Shown piece by piece: positions 1 to 14,800 of a stretch of DNA of 30,896 nucleotides. Location of the stretch: positions 1-30,896 of the forward strand of contig JAJYPA010000044.1 in assembly GCA_021795795.1 (NCBI GenBank), read 5' to 3'. The number at the start of each line of letters is the position of its first letter. Within the stretch, counting starts at the first letter, position 1. Made by a program: the position numbers and the translations under genes. The notes below the pieces were generated by a model. It saw nothing but the letters and a program-made list of their open reading frames with translations, was not told the DNA's origin and searched no databases. The stretch is from Pseudomonadota bacterium. Its GTDB lineage: Bacteria > Pseudomonadota > Gammaproteobacteria > Halothiobacillales > Halothiobacillaceae.

Positions 1-63
1 CTGCTGTAGCGCAATCTGCCGCCACCCGAATTTGTTTCCATTTCCTTACCTCCCATGACATGA

Positions 64-125
64 CCTGGAGGAGAGTATGGGAGAAAATTACTCGGGAAAA
101 TATAACGCCGGCAATTTACCGCTTA
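64..125 (+). repeat. Diverged direct repeat, copy 1
   Basis: This stretch resembles 29397-29458 in the same orientation, at roughly 80 % identity by eye. The identical core GAAAATATAACGCCG is at 96-110 here and at 29428-29442 in the other copy. The stop and last codons of the minus-strand MBL gene (88-1041) fall inside it, so the present 3' end of that gene may have been set by the repeat. The spacing of about 29.3 kb brackets nearly the whole window. It could be the end of an old mobile element or a recombination scar. I do not recognise the family. Confidence 0.55.
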
Positions 126-1041
126 CAGTGTCGGTATTCATCGAAAGCCAGTGACTTTTCCGTGTTACGAAATCGCGCTCACTGGAAATTTTCGTCGAAT
201 TGGCAATCAGATTCGTGGCGCGGAATTTCTGTGTATGAGGCGAAAGCGATCGGATAATCACGTCCCCAGTCTTGGTCGTCATGATAGGGATGCCGAGGTC
301 AAAAAGCCTTTGACGAACTTCAGGCTTAGGGTGTTCAAACTGGTTGTCAAACTGACTTCCGCAGACAGCTATCTTTGGCTGCACGGCTTCGAAGAATGTT
401 TTTGAATTGGTCGGGCAGTCGGCTCCGTGATGCGCAAGAAGCAGGACATCAACCTCGCGCTTGAATATTTTGCAGCGACGAAGATAGGCGCCAATGTTGG
501 CATCCTCAACGTCGCCAAGACTGGCAACGTTGAAGCAGCCCTGGCGAAATAACTGGACGGTTGAATTATTGTTTGAATCACCATCAAGCAGGGTGCGCGG
601 GTGGTACACAATATCTCGGTAGGCCAGATCTTCGGCACTTTTCAGGCCCTTGATGTATTCAGGGTTGATGGCGATACATTTAACCGTGCGCCCTTTGTTC
701 GTATTCGTCGTCTGATAACTCCGAATGAGCTTAAGGCAGTCTTTCGCAGTGTCACTGTGGGGCGGATATCCTGGGTACTCAATCTTCATTGGCTTGTAGC
801 GTGAAAGTATTTCCTCGAGGTCCGCCTGTGCGCAATGGTCTTGATCCCAGCCGGTAATGTGAAGAACGTCGATGGCGCTTTTCCCACACTCAGTAAGTTC
901 TAGTTCCAAATTTGGACGGCTCAGGTCAGTTAACCTTGCTTCAATCAAAGTGAATGTGCCGTCGGCGAAATGCGAAAAGGAAGCACCGGCCGTTCCAAGC
1001 TGATAGGCGCGGAATCGCGTGATGATGGATCTGGCGGTCAT
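88..1041 (-). CDS. ComEC-like metallo-beta-lactamase-fold protein
   Basis: The 317-aa product resembles the MBL-fold domain of ComEC and related stand-alone hydrolases, which act on nucleic acids or phosphoesters. The metal motif sits around residues 61-70 as HITGWDQDHC. In the classical HxHxDH order the first two histidines are replaced by Gly64 and Asp66, while Asp68-His69 are kept. Further on are a Gly-Asp motif (ASLGDVED) and LLLAHHGA, the equivalent of the ComEC LKVxHHGS motif. There is no signal peptide or membrane segment, so it should be cytosolic. Its start codon overlaps the stop of the upstream membrane-protein gene (ATGA, 1038-1041), so the two are probably translated together. 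It is the last gene of the defence operon. Catalysis is uncertain because of the altered metal motif, and the substrate is unknown. Confidence 0.8.
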   Translation of the reverse strand: MTARSIITRFRAYQLGTAGASFSHFADGTFTLIEARLTDLSRPNLELELTECGKSAIDVLHITGWDQDHCAQADLEEILSRYKPMKIEYPGYPPHSDTAKDCLKLIRSYQTTNTNKGRTVKCIAINPEYIKGLKSAEDLAYRDIVYHPRTLLDGDSNNNSTVQLFRQGCFNVASLGDVEDANIGAYLRRCKIFKREVDVLLLAHHGADCPTNSKTFFEAVQPKIAVCGSQFDNQFEHPKPEVRQRLFDLGIPIMTTKTGDVIIRSLSPHTQKFRATNLIANSTKISSERDFVTRKSHWLSMNTDTVSGKLPALYFPE

Positions 1042-1703
1042 TTCTTTTTTCCTCCCTCATCTGTAGATTCAAGCGCCAAGACATTTTGCACAAGTCGTAT
1101 GCCCGTATTTCGTGCGGACAAGGTGAGCCAAAGAAACTGTACAGCTAGTCCGCCTACAAGCAATGCCAGTATGCCAAGCGGAACGCCTGACAATACTGCT
1201 GCTATGCCGGCAATCGCAATGATCAAAAGCGTCAGGCTTGATGAATCTCGAAACAGAAGAAATCGTTTGTGCGCGTCGTTGACGATGACGTTGGACAGAT
1301 GTTTTTGGAATAGCCGATACCAGCAGGTATTTTGCTCCCTTGGACTTTGCGGAAAGTCTCCAATCTTCTTCCTCAACCCCACCAGGTCGATTCGCGGGTC
1401 TGATTCGGCGTGCTCGCTAAATGCGCGATGGCCAGGCAGCGCATCTTTGAAGCGCCAGAAGATAATTGACGCCTTGGCATTCGAAGGCAAAAGATCATTT
1501 AAATAAACCGCAACAAGTGGGCCAGCGGCGGCAAAGAACAAGTCTCGAATGAAAACCGACTGAGCAAGCTCTGAAAGTGACGCTTGGGTAATCGCGAAAC
1601 CCGTCAACACCAAGACGATTGCGACAATATCAGCACTTACCAGAAACCATATCGCCTTGCCGTTCTGGGCTTTCAGCGATGTAGTGCTCGTCTTTTTTGC
1701 CAT
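1038..1703 (-). CDS. Membrane protein with two transmembrane hairpins
   Basis: The 221-aa product has a short basic N-terminus, two hydrophobic segments near residues 17-38 and 48-68, a soluble middle of about 85 residues, two further hydrophobic segments near 157-175 and 177-197, and a lysine-rich C-terminus (EGGKKK). The middle part contains conserved-looking polar stretches (DPRIDL, QNTCWYRLFQKH, KRFLLFRD). I know no named function for it. A GGGAGA ribosome site lies about 9 bases before the ATG. The gene starts 24 bases after the DUF499 gene and overlaps the MBL gene by four bases, so the two products may form a membrane-tethered effector pair. This is inference from gene order. Confidence 0.75.
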   Translation of the reverse strand: MAKKTSTTSLKAQNGKAIWFLVSADIVAIVLVLTGFAITQASLSELAQSVFIRDLFFAAAGPLVAVYLNDLLPSNAKASIIFWRFKDALPGHRAFSEHAESDPRIDLVGLRKKIGDFPQSPREQNTCWYRLFQKHLSNVIVNDAHKRFLLFRDSSSLTLLIIAIAGIAAVLSGVPLGILALLVGGLAVQFLWLTLSARNTGIRLVQNVLALESTDEGGKKK

Positions 1704-1727
1704 TTATTATATCTCCCAGTTCATGCT

Positions 1728-4565
1728 TCATTCCCCAGGTTCAAACTCGGCGTTCTTGAACTTCAGCACGTTGCAGTTCTCCTTCACCGCTCGCTGCAAG
1801 CTGTCGTCAAAGCCCGTGCTTGCCTCGGCCTGAATCTCGATGGCGATCTTGACCTTCACACCGGGCCGGGAGGTGAATTGCAAGACCACCTCGTCGACCA
1901 AATCGGCGAACTGCTTCTTCGCCTGAATGGCGTCGAGTTCGATGCTGCCATAGAACTGCTTCTTTGCCGCCTGTGGCAAGCCGCCATTGCCTCCTGCCGG
2001 ATAGGTTGGCTTCGCTGAATCCTCTGCACGTGGCAGGGCTTCGCCGGTTCCGGTAGCACCGGGCACTGTCTCCGTCGGCTTCGGCCGTGCGGCCTCCTCG
2101 GCGGCGCGTTGCGCTTCGGCATAGCCGGCTGCGGTAACCGGCTCGATCAGCAGCAGTGACGAATCCAGGAACAGCGAAGTGCGCCTGCCGAAGGTGAAGC
2201 CAACATAGCGGCCATCCTCTTTCCCCTGCGCGAAGCCGAAGAAATCCCGACTCTCCGCGCCTGCCGCCAGCGTGTGCTGGAATGCCGTGTCGTCCTTCAA
2301 ACGCGGCAGGTAGAGCTGCTGGCAACTCTGCTGCCACACGTTGAGCGCATTGGCTTCCTTGGCGTCGTCCTTCCAGAACCAGTTCTTAAGCACCGTGGCC
2401 AGGTGGATCGGGGCCCATTCGGTGATCAGTAGCTCGTTTTCCTTCAGCACGCGCTCGATCTCCTGCGACAAGTTCGGCGCGCTCGGGTTGACCTGGAAGT
2501 GCTCCCATTGGATGTCGGACAGTCCCTTGCCTGGGCGGGCCTCCTGCATGGGCGCGACCATCCACTTGTAGGTCTCGCGGATCATCCGGCGCAGGGCCTC
2601 GTTCGCATCCTCCAGGCTCTTGTTGGCCTGCCGCGACTGGAACTGGTCGAGGTTGAGCTTCATCTCCTTGATGTCGCTGACGATGGATTGCCATGCCAGC
2701 GTCGAGCGCACCTGATCCTTCAGGCGGCTGACGCTGTCGTAGTCGGCAGTTAGGAAGATCAGGCGGTTCTGCTTGAAGCGCGGCTGGTCGCCACGGTTTT
2801 TCAGAATCTCGGTCGCGCGGTCGATGGCGAGACTCTGGCCGCTGCGGCTGAAAGCGGCATCGGGTGGCAGCACCACGAGACGCAACTGCCAGTCGTCGGG
2901 GACGTCGCTGCTGGCTGTGAAAATGTGAATGCCACCGAACACACCGCTGGCGAATGATTTCTGCACGCGGTCACGGATGGTGGGGAAAACATCCTCCTTG
3001 TCCTGAAAGCGGCGCTTGCGCTCCTCCATCTCGCGGCGCAGATTCGGGCGAGTATCGAACCAGAAGCGGTTGTTGCCGCTGTTCAGGTAGTGCAGGCGGT
3101 CACCCAAGCGGCGCAGGGCATCCTTGTAGATGCCGACCTGCTGGCCTGGCTGCGCCACGCCCAAGGCGACGCGTTCCAGTTCAATACCGCGCACCATCTG
3201 GTTCGCCGTGCTCGGCGCGCTGCCGAGGAAGATCGCCCGTGCCGAGCGGCGGCAGGCTTGCACACTACCCAGGCGGGGGTCACGGTTTTCAATCTCGGTG
3301 GTTTCGGCTCGCTCGCCATCCACATCACGTTCGACGACCGGATCCCAGCCCTGCGGCAGGTAATAGATTACTTCGTTGCGGGTGTCCGCGTCCTGCAGCG
3401 GAAAGCTGCCGGGCATGATCAGCGGGTCTTTGTCGTTGTCCTTCCACAGGCGGTGGATGACCTTGGCCATCAACTTCAGCACGCCACGGGTACGCTGGAA
3501 GTTGTCGAGCGACGACCAATCCTCGTACAAGCGGTCGAACACCTCCGGGTGGATGGGATAGGCATGCATCAGCCGGTCGAAGTACCGGCTCTCCTGAGTC
3601 TCGCGCGGGAAATCCTCGCTGTTCGCCGTGTAGTAGTCGGCAAATGACCGGCACACCGATTCCGCTGCCAGTTTGTCGTTGATGCTGGAAAACAGACGGC
3701 GACGGACGATCTCGAACGCCTCCTCGGTGCCCACCGGCTTCCAGAGCGCCTGAATGCGGCCGAAGTAATGCGCCAGGGCGGCTAGCGCCTTCACGCCTCG
3801 CTGGCTGCCGGCTTCCTTGTCCGACTCCGGCAGCGAGGCCAGCAGCACCGCCGTCGGCACGGCCTTCAGTGCCTCGGTTAGCGCCTGGATAAAGCTCAGG
3901 TTGGAGTCGAAGCTGCCACCGGTCAGCGTCTTGCTTTCCTCGAACTGGCGGACGTAGGCCACCAGCTCATCAATCAGAATGACGCAGGGTGCGTAGCGGC
4001 CAATCAGGGTCTCCAGTACGGCTTTGCCGGGAGAAGTGCCGGAGGCATCGGCATCGGCCACCAGCGCGTAGCCCTCAGCCTTGCCCAACTGCCAGGCCAG
4101 ATCACCCCACAGGGTGCGGATCGTCTGACCATCGCGCATCACCGGCTGGTTGGGCGAAGATTTGATGCCATCCAGCACGGCAACCCGTGCGCGCGGCAAT
4201 TCCGTCACGCCGGCCGCATCGAGGATGGCGGGAACACCCGGCAGGTCGCTGGCGACAGCATCACCTTTGGCGAGGTGATAGACCGCCAGCATCGTGTGCG
4301 TCTTGCCGCCGCCGAACGCGGTCTGCAACTGGATGACTGGATCCCCACCCTTGCCAGCCAAGCGCTTGACCACAGAATCGAGCAGCAGACGCATGCCTTC
4401 GGTGATGAAGGTGCGCTGGAAAAACAGCGTCGGGTTCTGATACTCGGGTGTCGCCGTGCCTTCGTGGACGCGCGACAGATCGGCCGCGAACTCGGCTTGC
4501 TGGAACGTACCCTTGAGGACATCTTCATGAGGAACGGCAACTTCACGCCACGGTTTTAGGTTCAT
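1728..4565 (-). CDS. DUF499 family AAA+ ATPase (COG1483-like)
   Basis: The 945-aa P-loop protein matches the DUF499 family, whose members stand next to DUF1156 methylases in defence loci; the BREX ATPase BrxC/PglY is a functional analogue. Walker A is AFGGGKTH at residues 83-90, typical of DUF499. Walker B is [12 protein letters not shown] with Asp199-Glu200. A long middle region (about 210-800) is followed by a low-complexity Pro/Ala/Glu linker near 820-870 and the usual C-terminal DUF499 end ([16 protein letters not shown]). The start overlaps the stop of the DUF262 gene by four bases, indicating translational coupling. It probably powers or gates the methylase-helicase complex on DNA. Length is normal and no frameshift is seen. 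Confidence 0.9.
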   Translation of the reverse strand: MNLKPWREVAVPHEDVLKGTFQQAEFAADLSRVHEGTATPEYQNPTLFFQRTFITEGMRLLLDSVVKRLAGKGGDPVIQLQTAFGGGKTHTMLAVYHLAKGDAVASDLPGVPAILDAAGVTELPRARVAVLDGIKSSPNQPVMRDGQTIRTLWGDLAWQLGKAEGYALVADADASGTSPGKAVLETLIGRYAPCVILIDELVAYVRQFEESKTLTGGSFDSNLSFIQALTEALKAVPTAVLLASLPESDKEAGSQRGVKALAALAHYFGRIQALWKPVGTEEAFEIVRRRLFSSINDKLAAESVCRSFADYYTANSEDFPRETQESRYFDRLMHAYPIHPEVFDRLYEDWSSLDNFQRTRGVLKLMAKVIHRLWKDNDKDPLIMPGSFPLQDADTRNEVIYYLPQGWDPVVERDVDGERAETTEIENRDPRLGSVQACRRSARAIFLGSAPSTANQMVRGIELERVALGVAQPGQQVGIYKDALRRLGDRLHYLNSGNNRFWFDTRPNLRREMEERKRRFQDKEDVFPTIRDRVQKSFASGVFGGIHIFTASSDVPDDWQLRLVVLPPDAAFSRSGQSLAIDRATEILKNRGDQPRFKQNRLIFLTADYDSVSRLKDQVRSTLAWQSIVSDIKEMKLNLDQFQSRQANKSLEDANEALRRMIRETYKWMVAPMQEARPGKGLSDIQWEHFQVNPSAPNLSQEIERVLKENELLITEWAPIHLATVLKNWFWKDDAKEANALNVWQQSCQQLYLPRLKDDTAFQHTLAAGAESRDFFGFAQGKEDGRYVGFTFGRRTSLFLDSSLLLIEPVTAAGYAEAQRAAEEAARPKPTETVPGATGTGEALPRAEDSAKPTYPAGGNGGLPQAAKKQFYGSIELDAIQAKKQFADLVDEVVLQFTSRPGVKVKIAIEIQAEASTGFDDSLQRAVKENCNVLKFKNAEFEPGE

Positions 4566-6277
4566 GCAAAAGCCTCCTCAGTCTTCTGCAACAGATAAGC
4601 GAATTTTCCCTTGATCAGTTCCTTTCGAGCGGCAATGAAATCATCGTAACGTTCAAGCTTCCAAAGAGATGAATCCTTAGGAATCAAGTGCATAGTCAGA
4701 TACCGAGCTTGCTCCTCATCAGACGTAAAACGGCTTCGGTCAAACCATTGATCAGGTGGTGTATCGCACTTACCTAAGAAGCCATTCTCATCTGCCGTCA
4801 GCAGCATGCAATTCGCAATCTGGTCTCGATGCTCTGCACGATAATGTAGGATGTTCCGATTACCGCTTTCTGGATTAATGTCCTTTACGGTCTTCAATAA
4901 GCTTTGCGGGAATATGTGATCCACCTGCGGGCCATTGGCATTAAGCGCCGGAGAATAATCGAAATCGCGGTACCAAAGATTGAAAAAAAGGTGGATGGTG
5001 CGCGATCCGTAGTACTGATCGAAGATTACGCTTGGCGTGATCTCCAGGCTGCGACCCTCTGCTCGAATGACACCATAAATTTCCGGAAGAAGGAAATCTT
5101 GCTGCTCCTGGATGTTACGCACCAGCTTGTCAATGAGATTGTCCGGGCTGCCGCTAAACACGCCTGTAACCAGTACACGCAGCATATACGTTGCCATATC
5201 GCGGTTGGTCGCAAATTTTTCGGGATAGTGGAACCTGTAATAGATAAGTGGAATTAACGCCAGATAGGAAGGCATGGCACGATCGGAACGGATATAAGTC
5301 CTGGATACCAGCAAATCCCGCACAGCCTTGGTCGCTTTTGCCAAGTCGTCCCATTTGGCAATGATATCTTCCTTGGTCTGTCCGTCACGGAATTTCCCGA
5401 CTTCATACCGTGCACCCTTACCTAGCATAGTTAGGCAAGACTTCAGCACAAAGTCACGGTCGAAGCTGAAATTGCCCTGATTGAGTTCCTCCAATAGGGC
5501 CTCCATCTCGCCATCCGCCGCATCCCAACTTGACGTCAGGAGGGAGAACAACAGATCCGATTTACCCAGCTTAGTTCCGCCGGAGTTAGCACGAATAAAG
5601 ATTTCAACAATGTCATCCACCTTGTAGGTATCCGGGTTGTCGATACCATCCAACTCCTGAAAAGTGATATTGTCATTATTGACAAACTCCCGTCGTGCCC
5701 TCTCGATGTTCAACTCGATCATCTCCTCCTGTTCCACAACTAATGTGACCGGGGCTGATCGGATTGTTTCTTTGGCGATCTGGCCGTCGAGTTTCCTTGT
5801 TTCGAATACAATGTCCTTAAACCGTATCCATGGCCAGCCTGGTGTCGCGACCTTGAACGCAAAACGGAAGCGAATATCCTCAGGTGCTGCTGCTTCCCCG
5901 CCACTGAGTACATCGAAGTACAGTTCTCGCCCTTCGTAACTGCCACGCAAGCCAATGAACAGGCTTTGCAAGCGCTGCTGGCCATCAAGCACCATCATCT
6001 TGGAGCGGCTGTTATCCGGTTCGTGGAAGGCGGTCAGCTTGATATCGCGTCGATAGTTGTCTATGAACTTGCGATGCTTGACCTCTTCCTTTGTTTTCCA
6101 TACCAGCAATGTACTGATTGGATATTCGCGCATGATCGAATCGAACAAGCGAGCAATTTGTTCCTCGCTCCAGACGAAAGGACGCTGGATATTGGGTAGC
6201 CAGAACCCGCCCCCCTCAGCCTCTTGATAGTTCAGGTAACTCACGATCTTGCGGATAGGAAGTTTTTTGTTTTGCAT
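4562..6277 (-). CDS. DUF262-DUF1524 protein, GmrSD-like
   Basis: The 571-aa protein carries an N-terminal DUF262 domain (ParB/Srx-like fold). It has the FVWSEEQI region near residues 29-36 and the nucleotide-binding motif [10 protein letters not shown] near 95-104. A C-terminal DUF1524 HNH-like nuclease has [10 protein letters not shown] near 452-461, followed by NRNILHYR and [15 protein letters not shown]. This is the GmrS+GmrD arrangement of type IV, modification-dependent restriction enzymes, fused in one chain. The ATG is preceded by AGGAG at a good distance and lies 14 bases after the methylase gene. In this operon it could be the DNA-cutting arm, or a second system that cuts modified phage DNA which the methylation arm cannot recognise. 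The family call is firm; the role within the operon is inferred. Confidence 0.9.
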   Translation of the reverse strand: MQNKKLPIRKIVSYLNYQEAEGGGFWLPNIQRPFVWSEEQIARLFDSIMREYPISTLLVWKTKEEVKHRKFIDNYRRDIKLTAFHEPDNSRSKMMVLDGQQRLQSLFIGLRGSYEGRELYFDVLSGGEAAAPEDIRFRFAFKVATPGWPWIRFKDIVFETRKLDGQIAKETIRSAPVTLVVEQEEMIELNIERARREFVNNDNITFQELDGIDNPDTYKVDDIVEIFIRANSGGTKLGKSDLLFSLLTSSWDAADGEMEALLEELNQGNFSFDRDFVLKSCLTMLGKGARYEVGKFRDGQTKEDIIAKWDDLAKATKAVRDLLVSRTYIRSDRAMPSYLALIPLIYYRFHYPEKFATNRDMATYMLRVLVTGVFSGSPDNLIDKLVRNIQEQQDFLLPEIYGVIRAEGRSLEITPSVIFDQYYGSRTIHLFFNLWYRDFDYSPALNANGPQVDHIFPQSLLKTVKDINPESGNRNILHYRAEHRDQIANCMLLTADENGFLGKCDTPPDQWFDRSRFTSDEEQARYLTMHLIPKDSSLWKLERYDDFIAARKELIKGKFAYLLQKTEEAFA

Positions 6278-6291
6278 TGTTTCTCCTCAAA

Positions 6292-9177
6292 TCAGATATC
6301 CAGCTTGCCTTGCGAACCCACATACCCTGCTTCCGTGGATGCCTGTTCGATGCCAGTCCATGCGGCCACCAATTCGTTATAAGCCCGGGCTTCCTCGGCC
6401 CAGCCCTTGCGCTCGCAGAGGGTATAGAGGCGGTAAGCCAGCGCGCGGATCGGTTCGGCGCGGGCGGGCATGCGTGCGAGCAGCGTGCCTGCAGCCGATT
6501 CTCCATCCTGATTGAGGGCGCGGATTAACTGATGCAGTGCTTCCCAGACCTGCGTGCGGGTGTCGGCTTCCGGTGACCAATCCTTTGGTAGTTCGGCCCA
6601 GCGCAGCAGCCGCAGCTTGCCACCACCGCTCTCGACAACACCGGATTCCTGAAGGCCACCAACACTTGTGCCCTTGGCACGGGCCAGCACATCGGCCTCG
6701 CCGTACTTGCCCTCGGCCCAGCCCTGACCCTCGAACCAGTGCAAGCAGAACTGTGTGTCGTGGTCGAAATCGTCCTCGGCCAGGAAGCGGTTGATGAGTT
6801 GCAGCGCAGTCCGCACGCTCATCAGATTTCCGTCCGCTTCCAGCACAGCTGCGTACTGGCTGAAGATTGCCATGCCCGGGCCGATGATGGCCTGTGACAA
6901 GTCCACCGGGGCCACCGGTGAATTGACTCCGCCACGTGTCATGTCCAGCAGTGCCTCCGGCAGAGTGGCATTGATCTCACGGAGAAAGTCACGGCGACCG
7001 ACAGTGGGTGCGTCGGCAGCGCGTTTGCGGCAGACGAGGATGATGCTGGAAGCCAGCGCGTTGGCACCAATACCGATAGACCTCGAATCCCGCTCGGTAC
7101 GCATCGGCCAAGTGCCGGTAATGGCGAAGCCCGCACGCAGCACGGCTTCCAAAAAGGTCTCCCATCCTGTGCTGTGCGTGCCTGTGTCGCCCTTGGTTTC
7201 GGCCTGCTTGAAAGCGTAGTAAATAGTCACCGGGAAGGCCGGATGTGCCTGCTCGGCCAGATTGTGGATGGCTCGTGTCATGCCATCGAGGAAAAAAGCT
7301 TCCGCCTGATTTTTACCGCCGTGCCGGTACGGTGTAGCCACCAGCTCTTCGGCCTTCGGTACGGCAAGTGTCGCATAAAGGCCGGGAAAGATTGGTTTCA
7401 GGCTCTTGCGCAACCAGACGTAGAAGAAGTCTGAAAGGTCGGCATAGCCGATGTTGTCGTAATACGGTGGATCGGTAGAAACGACCTTACCTGCGCTAAT
7501 TTTCTGGGATTGCGCATCGGCTTGCTGCGCAACACCATGCTCAGTTGACGCGAGTGCGGGCATAGCGCGGCAAATTCCCGCAACAGAGATATCTAGATCA
7601 CCAGCTGCGCCAGCTAAAGTATTTACTTCTGCATAATCCCAAATCATCGGTAGCGCTTGCCGGCCAAAAGTGGTCTTGGCTTGATCGCGAGTCGGACTCC
7701 ATGCAACGAGCGAGCTGTTGTAGTCCGTCGTCTTGTCTACAGCGATGCCCAAATACACGCCCACTGCCTGCGCGTATGCCGTCGCGCCAGCTCCGCATTT
7801 TTCGAGAGACTGCCCGTCGTCGGACTGCCCCGCCGCAAGCGCATCAAGCCGACAACGTTCGATAACTTCCTTCACCAGATCGGAATAGGTGGTCAACGCT
7901 ACCAGTTGGCGGGGAGTAAACAGATCGCCGTAGACATCTAACCCGTAATTTGAGACATTTACTCGGCACTTACCGTGCAATAGCGTTTCGGGTTTCCATT
8001 CAGGCCGAGCTTGCTGCGCAATAACCTCGTGTTCGGCGGTTGGTGCTAGATACACACGCCCACGCGTTCCTTCAGCCACGATAGCCATCAACCGTGCACC
8101 CATACGCCCAGCCGAGCCTTCCAATCGTATGTATTTGTAGTCAATCGGCGAACCAGAAAGCAGACAAATAAATCCAGCACGTTTGCCTGCTGTGGTTCCG
8201 TTTTCTACTCCCTCTAGCGGCGGCGCGCCCATCTTCACCGTAAAGCGGTAACGATCCCCCACTACCACCGGCTCAACATACGCTTCTTTGCCCGCCTTGC
8301 TCGAAAGTACAAAGGTCGAGGCCAACGGCACATCAACATGGCTGAATACCGGATTGGGGCTTTTTACCGTGCGCGCCCACAGCCATGCAATCACCGTGAG
8401 TTTTTGCCCCACCAGCGGCTTCAAATCCGGGCGCTTGGCGGCAAGCTCGCGGGTGATCTCCACCTGCGGGTAGAGGTGGCTGATGCGCGCGTGCGCCTGT
8501 TCGCGCATCCACGCACCATAACGCCGCACATCTTCAGCCAGCCCACGCGCGCCAGACCAATCCTCGGACAATTTGCCCTGTTTATCGTTGACCAAACGTG
8601 GCCCCACTGGTGCGCGACCAGCAAACTTGGGCGGAATCTCGATCATTGCCTTGTTGATGGTCACCGCCACAGGATTCAAGTCACTGGCGTAACTTTCCAG
8701 CCCCAGCCGTTGCGCTTCCAGCGGCAATGCCCCGCCACCGGCGAACGGGTCATGGAAGGCCGGCAGTTTGTCCGGGTTGAACAACTCGGCTGCTTGCGGA
8801 TGCCCCTTGTTCAGTTCGCAGGTCTCGCGCCAACTACGCACAATCTCGGCGCGGGCGCGGGACAGCACTTCCTCGTTGTTGGTGTTCTCCCACTGCACCA
8901 AGTCTTCGATGATCTTGAAAAGGCGCTCACGCTCTATGGCAGCCTTTTCCTTGTTCACCCCATATTTGAAGCCGCCGCCTTGCTGGTAGCCGGGATCGTT
9001 GACCATCTGCGCGAAGATCACAGCGCGGGCAGCGGCCAATGGACGGCGTGCCCACCATAAATGGAGCGTGCTCGGATGGCCGTGGCGAATCGACTTCTCG
9101 CGTGCGGCGGCGATGTTGATGGCATCCAGCGGCAGAGCGACTTCGATGAGTTTCTTGGGGGTTTTGATGGGCGTCAT
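6292..9177 (-). CDS. DUF1156 adenine-specific DNA methyltransferase (COG1743-like)
   Basis: This is a 961-aa N6-adenine methyltransferase of the DUF1156 family. The N-terminal DUF1156 part includes [19 protein letters not shown] near residues 34-52. SAM-binding motif I is [13 protein letters not shown] at 143-155, and catalytic motif IV is [18 protein letters not shown] at 568-585. The zinc-ribbon region typical of COG1743 (usually a CPNPACG-like knuckle) reads KSPNPVFSH here near 272-280, so its cysteines are missing; this subfamily may not bind zinc. The gene overlaps the HNH gene by four bases (ATGA). It is expected to mark host DNA so that the helicase/ATPase/nuclease arms spare it. The recognition sequence cannot be read from the protein. 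Confidence 0.92.
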   Translation of the reverse strand: MTPIKTPKKLIEVALPLDAINIAAAREKSIRHGHPSTLHLWWARRPLAAARAVIFAQMVNDPGYQQGGGFKYGVNKEKAAIERERLFKIIEDLVQWENTNNEEVLSRARAEIVRSWRETCELNKGHPQAAELFNPDKLPAFHDPFAGGGALPLEAQRLGLESYASDLNPVAVTINKAMIEIPPKFAGRAPVGPRLVNDKQGKLSEDWSGARGLAEDVRRYGAWMREQAHARISHLYPQVEITRELAAKRPDLKPLVGQKLTVIAWLWARTVKSPNPVFSHVDVPLASTFVLSSKAGKEAYVEPVVVGDRYRFTVKMGAPPLEGVENGTTAGKRAGFICLLSGSPIDYKYIRLEGSAGRMGARLMAIVAEGTRGRVYLAPTAEHEVIAQQARPEWKPETLLHGKCRVNVSNYGLDVYGDLFTPRQLVALTTYSDLVKEVIERCRLDALAAGQSDDGQSLEKCGAGATAYAQAVGVYLGIAVDKTTDYNSSLVAWSPTRDQAKTTFGRQALPMIWDYAEVNTLAGAAGDLDISVAGICRAMPALASTEHGVAQQADAQSQKISAGKVVSTDPPYYDNIGYADLSDFFYVWLRKSLKPIFPGLYATLAVPKAEELVATPYRHGGKNQAEAFFLDGMTRAIHNLAEQAHPAFPVTIYYAFKQAETKGDTGTHSTGWETFLEAVLRAGFAITGTWPMRTERDSRSIGIGANALASSIILVCRKRAADAPTVGRRDFLREINATLPEALLDMTRGGVNSPVAPVDLSQAIIGPGMAIFSQYAAVLEADGNLMSVRTALQLINRFLAEDDFDHDTQFCLHWFEGQGWAEGKYGEADVLARAKGTSVGGLQESGVVESGGGKLRLLRWAELPKDWSPEADTRTQVWEALHQLIRALNQDGESAAGTLLARMPARAEPIRALAYRLYTLCERKGWAEEARAYNELVAAWTGIEQASTEAGYVGSQGKLDI

Positions 9178-9899
9178 ACGAGTCCGGGTGCTTGATGCTG
9201 CAAGGTCTGTTCTGCGACCTGACCGTAAAATTGGCGGGTCAGACTGAAGAAGCGACTGAGCTTGTTGCCAGTGGGTACAAGATCAACAGCGGCAAGGTCG
9301 GTGAGGCTCCAGCCCTTGTTCGTGTGTTCATTAAATAGCTGGTCCAACTCATCCCACCATTGATGCCTGCGCGTAATCAAGTAGGGGCTGTTGAGGTTGA
9401 GTGTGTCGATGGTGTATTGCGCTCGATCTCGCTCTTGAGCATTCAATTTCAGGGCGGGCACGACCCGGCCATCGGACAAATAGGCGAAGAAACGTGGGCA
9501 ATCTGGTTGATGGCAGGAGACGAAACGGTTGATATCGCAGGCTTGTTGCTTGCCAGGAGCATGACCGCCGAAAACTTCGTATCTTTGCGCCCTGAAGGCC
9601 GACAAGTCATTGGCGCTTTCGAGTGCGCTAGCAGCGAGATTGTTGTATTCGAATGTGCGCGGTGGATTCTGGCTTTTGTTCTCAACATGCTCGATGTGAT
9701 AGCCCAAGCCTTCCTGATCGGCGCGCAACTCACTGTAGCAGCATAGGTGGTACTGCTCGGTCAACAGTGATTGCAGTACCGCGTCCTTGTGACCAAAACT
9801 ACCCCAACGGCTGGTGGCTTGAGTATGGGTTTGCGGTGGGTTGGCGTGACACTGGTTCAGGTAATGGCCGCCATTGCCCTGCTTGATAATGGCCCTCAT
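9174..9899 (-). CDS. PtuB-like HNH endonuclease (TIGR02646 type)
   Basis: The 241-aa protein is of the HNH type found in Septu (PtuB) and in retron-associated effectors. The nuclease core runs from the zinc knuckle CCYSE (residues 53-57) through [10 protein letters not shown] (67-76) to FEYNNLAAS (83-91), which supplies His68, Glu70, His71 and the Asn-Asn-Leu end. In relatives the knuckle is usually CxYCE; here the second cysteine position is Ser56 and Cys54 may substitute. The N-terminus MRAIIKQ is typical of the family. It overlaps the preceding ATPase gene and the following methylase gene by four bases each. It probably acts as the nucleolytic partner of the upstream ATPase. Confidence 0.85.
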   Translation of the reverse strand: MRAIIKQGNGGHYLNQCHANPPQTHTQATSRWGSFGHKDAVLQSLLTEQYHLCCYSELRADQEGLGYHIEHVENKSQNPPRTFEYNNLAASALESANDLSAFRAQRYEVFGGHAPGKQQACDINRFVSCHQPDCPRFFAYLSDGRVVPALKLNAQERDRAQYTIDTLNLNSPYLITRRHQWWDELDQLFNEHTNKGWSLTDLAAVDLVPTGNKLSRFFSLTRQFYGQVAEQTLQHQAPGLV

Positions 9900-11259
9900 C
9901 CCTTCAGCCCCTCCTGACGTTGAATGCTGCGCTGTAGTCGCTGCAATTGCGGATGCTGCTCTCCCAGCGCAGCGCTGAGACTTTGCATGAGCTGTTTGAC
10001 CTCTGGGCTCTGGTAGTTACCTTGATCCACACACTCAGTCAGGTGTTGCAAGTCGGCCTTCTCGCTGACCGGCGGCTGCGGGTCGACCATCATCACGCTG
10101 TGCAGCACATCGCCGCTAGGTTCGCCGTAGGTCATGGCCAGCGGCGGTGCAGCAATGATCTTGCCGTTGGCGTCCGGGCCGATGATGCGGATGTTTTCTC
10201 GCTTGACGGCGCTTAACACCTGCGGACTGTGAGTGGTAACGATGAATTGCAGCGCGGGGAATGCCGTGGTCAGGCTTTGCAGCACAACCTGTTGCCATTC
10301 GGGGTGGAGGTGCATGTCCACTTCGTCGATCAACACCACACCTGACGTTTCCCTGGCTGCCAGACAGCCAAGTTGCGGGTTCAACTTGGTTGCACGAAAG
10401 GCGATGTCGGCCACCATGCCTATCATGTTGCGAATGCCATCGCTAAGCAGTGCAACAAGTAATTCGCCATGTTGATCATGGTGGGCGACAAGTTCCTCGC
10501 GAGACAGCGAATAGGCGATATCTTTCCATCCGGCTGGGATAAGACAGGCGTTGACCGCGCTGCTAATCGATTCAAGGTAGTCATCAAACTCGGTAGGTTC
10601 GTATTTATGACCAGCTTTGCTTGCTTCCAGTTGCCCCTTGAATGCGTTGGTGCTCCAATACCGAAACCACGCGACGAAGGACTTGTAACTGGAGCCTGGA
10701 TCCAGGCAATCGGTATATCCAATCGTGCGGGAGGTACGGGATAATTTGTCCACCATGAGTTTCTTTTGCTGCCACAAGCGTCCCGTTCCGTAGTAGGCCA
10801 GTAAAGGCAGCGTGTCATCGGCACCAGGAGTCCGCACTGCCTCTTGCATGCGCTTGCCGTAGTCGATCAGCTCCTTGGCGTCCTTGATGGTGGTTTTTGC
10901 CTTGGTTGACCCGGCCAGGCTGCGCTTCCATGTTGTGCTGGGATGTCCAGCATCCAATTGGTCAATCAGACTGCCTGGAATGAATCCTGTCGCCTCCAGA
11001 CGGACGCCCTTCGGTGCGTACTCCATCTCATTGGTTGCTGTCTCACGGACACTTGTCAGACGGATGTCGCTCGGTTCGAAATGCTTCCCAACGCTTTCGT
11101 CAAAAGCTCCGACATACGGCCCGAAAGCTACTGCGATGGCATCCAAGATGGAGGTCTTTCCAGCGCCGTTTGAAGCCACGAGAACAGTGAGTTGCTCGTG
11201 AAAGTCGATATCAATTGAGTCGAAGCAACGGTAATCCCGCAGACTTAGTTTTTGTATAT

Positions 11260-11272
<13 letters not shown>
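9896..11272 (-). CDS. PtuA/OLD-like AAA ATPase (COG3950-like)
   Basis: The 458-aa ABC-type/SMC-like ATPase starts with the family's [19 protein letters not shown] strand. Walker A is ASNGAGKT at 33-40, a signature-like LLSDGIRN lies at 275-282, Walker B is [17 protein letters not shown] at 311-327 with Asp316-Glu317, and the H-loop is VTTHSPQ around His348. This matches the predicted ATP-binding proteins that pair with HNH nucleases in Septu and in retron Ec78-type systems. No TOPRIM domain is seen, so it is not a plain OLD nuclease. The start overlaps the helicase 3' end by 13 bases, and the stop overlaps the HNH start by four. It likely senses phage-related nucleotide or DNA states and holds the HNH subunit inactive until triggered. 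Confidence 0.87.
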
Positions 11273-14790
<3,518 letters not shown>

Positions 14791-14800
14791 GCGGTTATCC

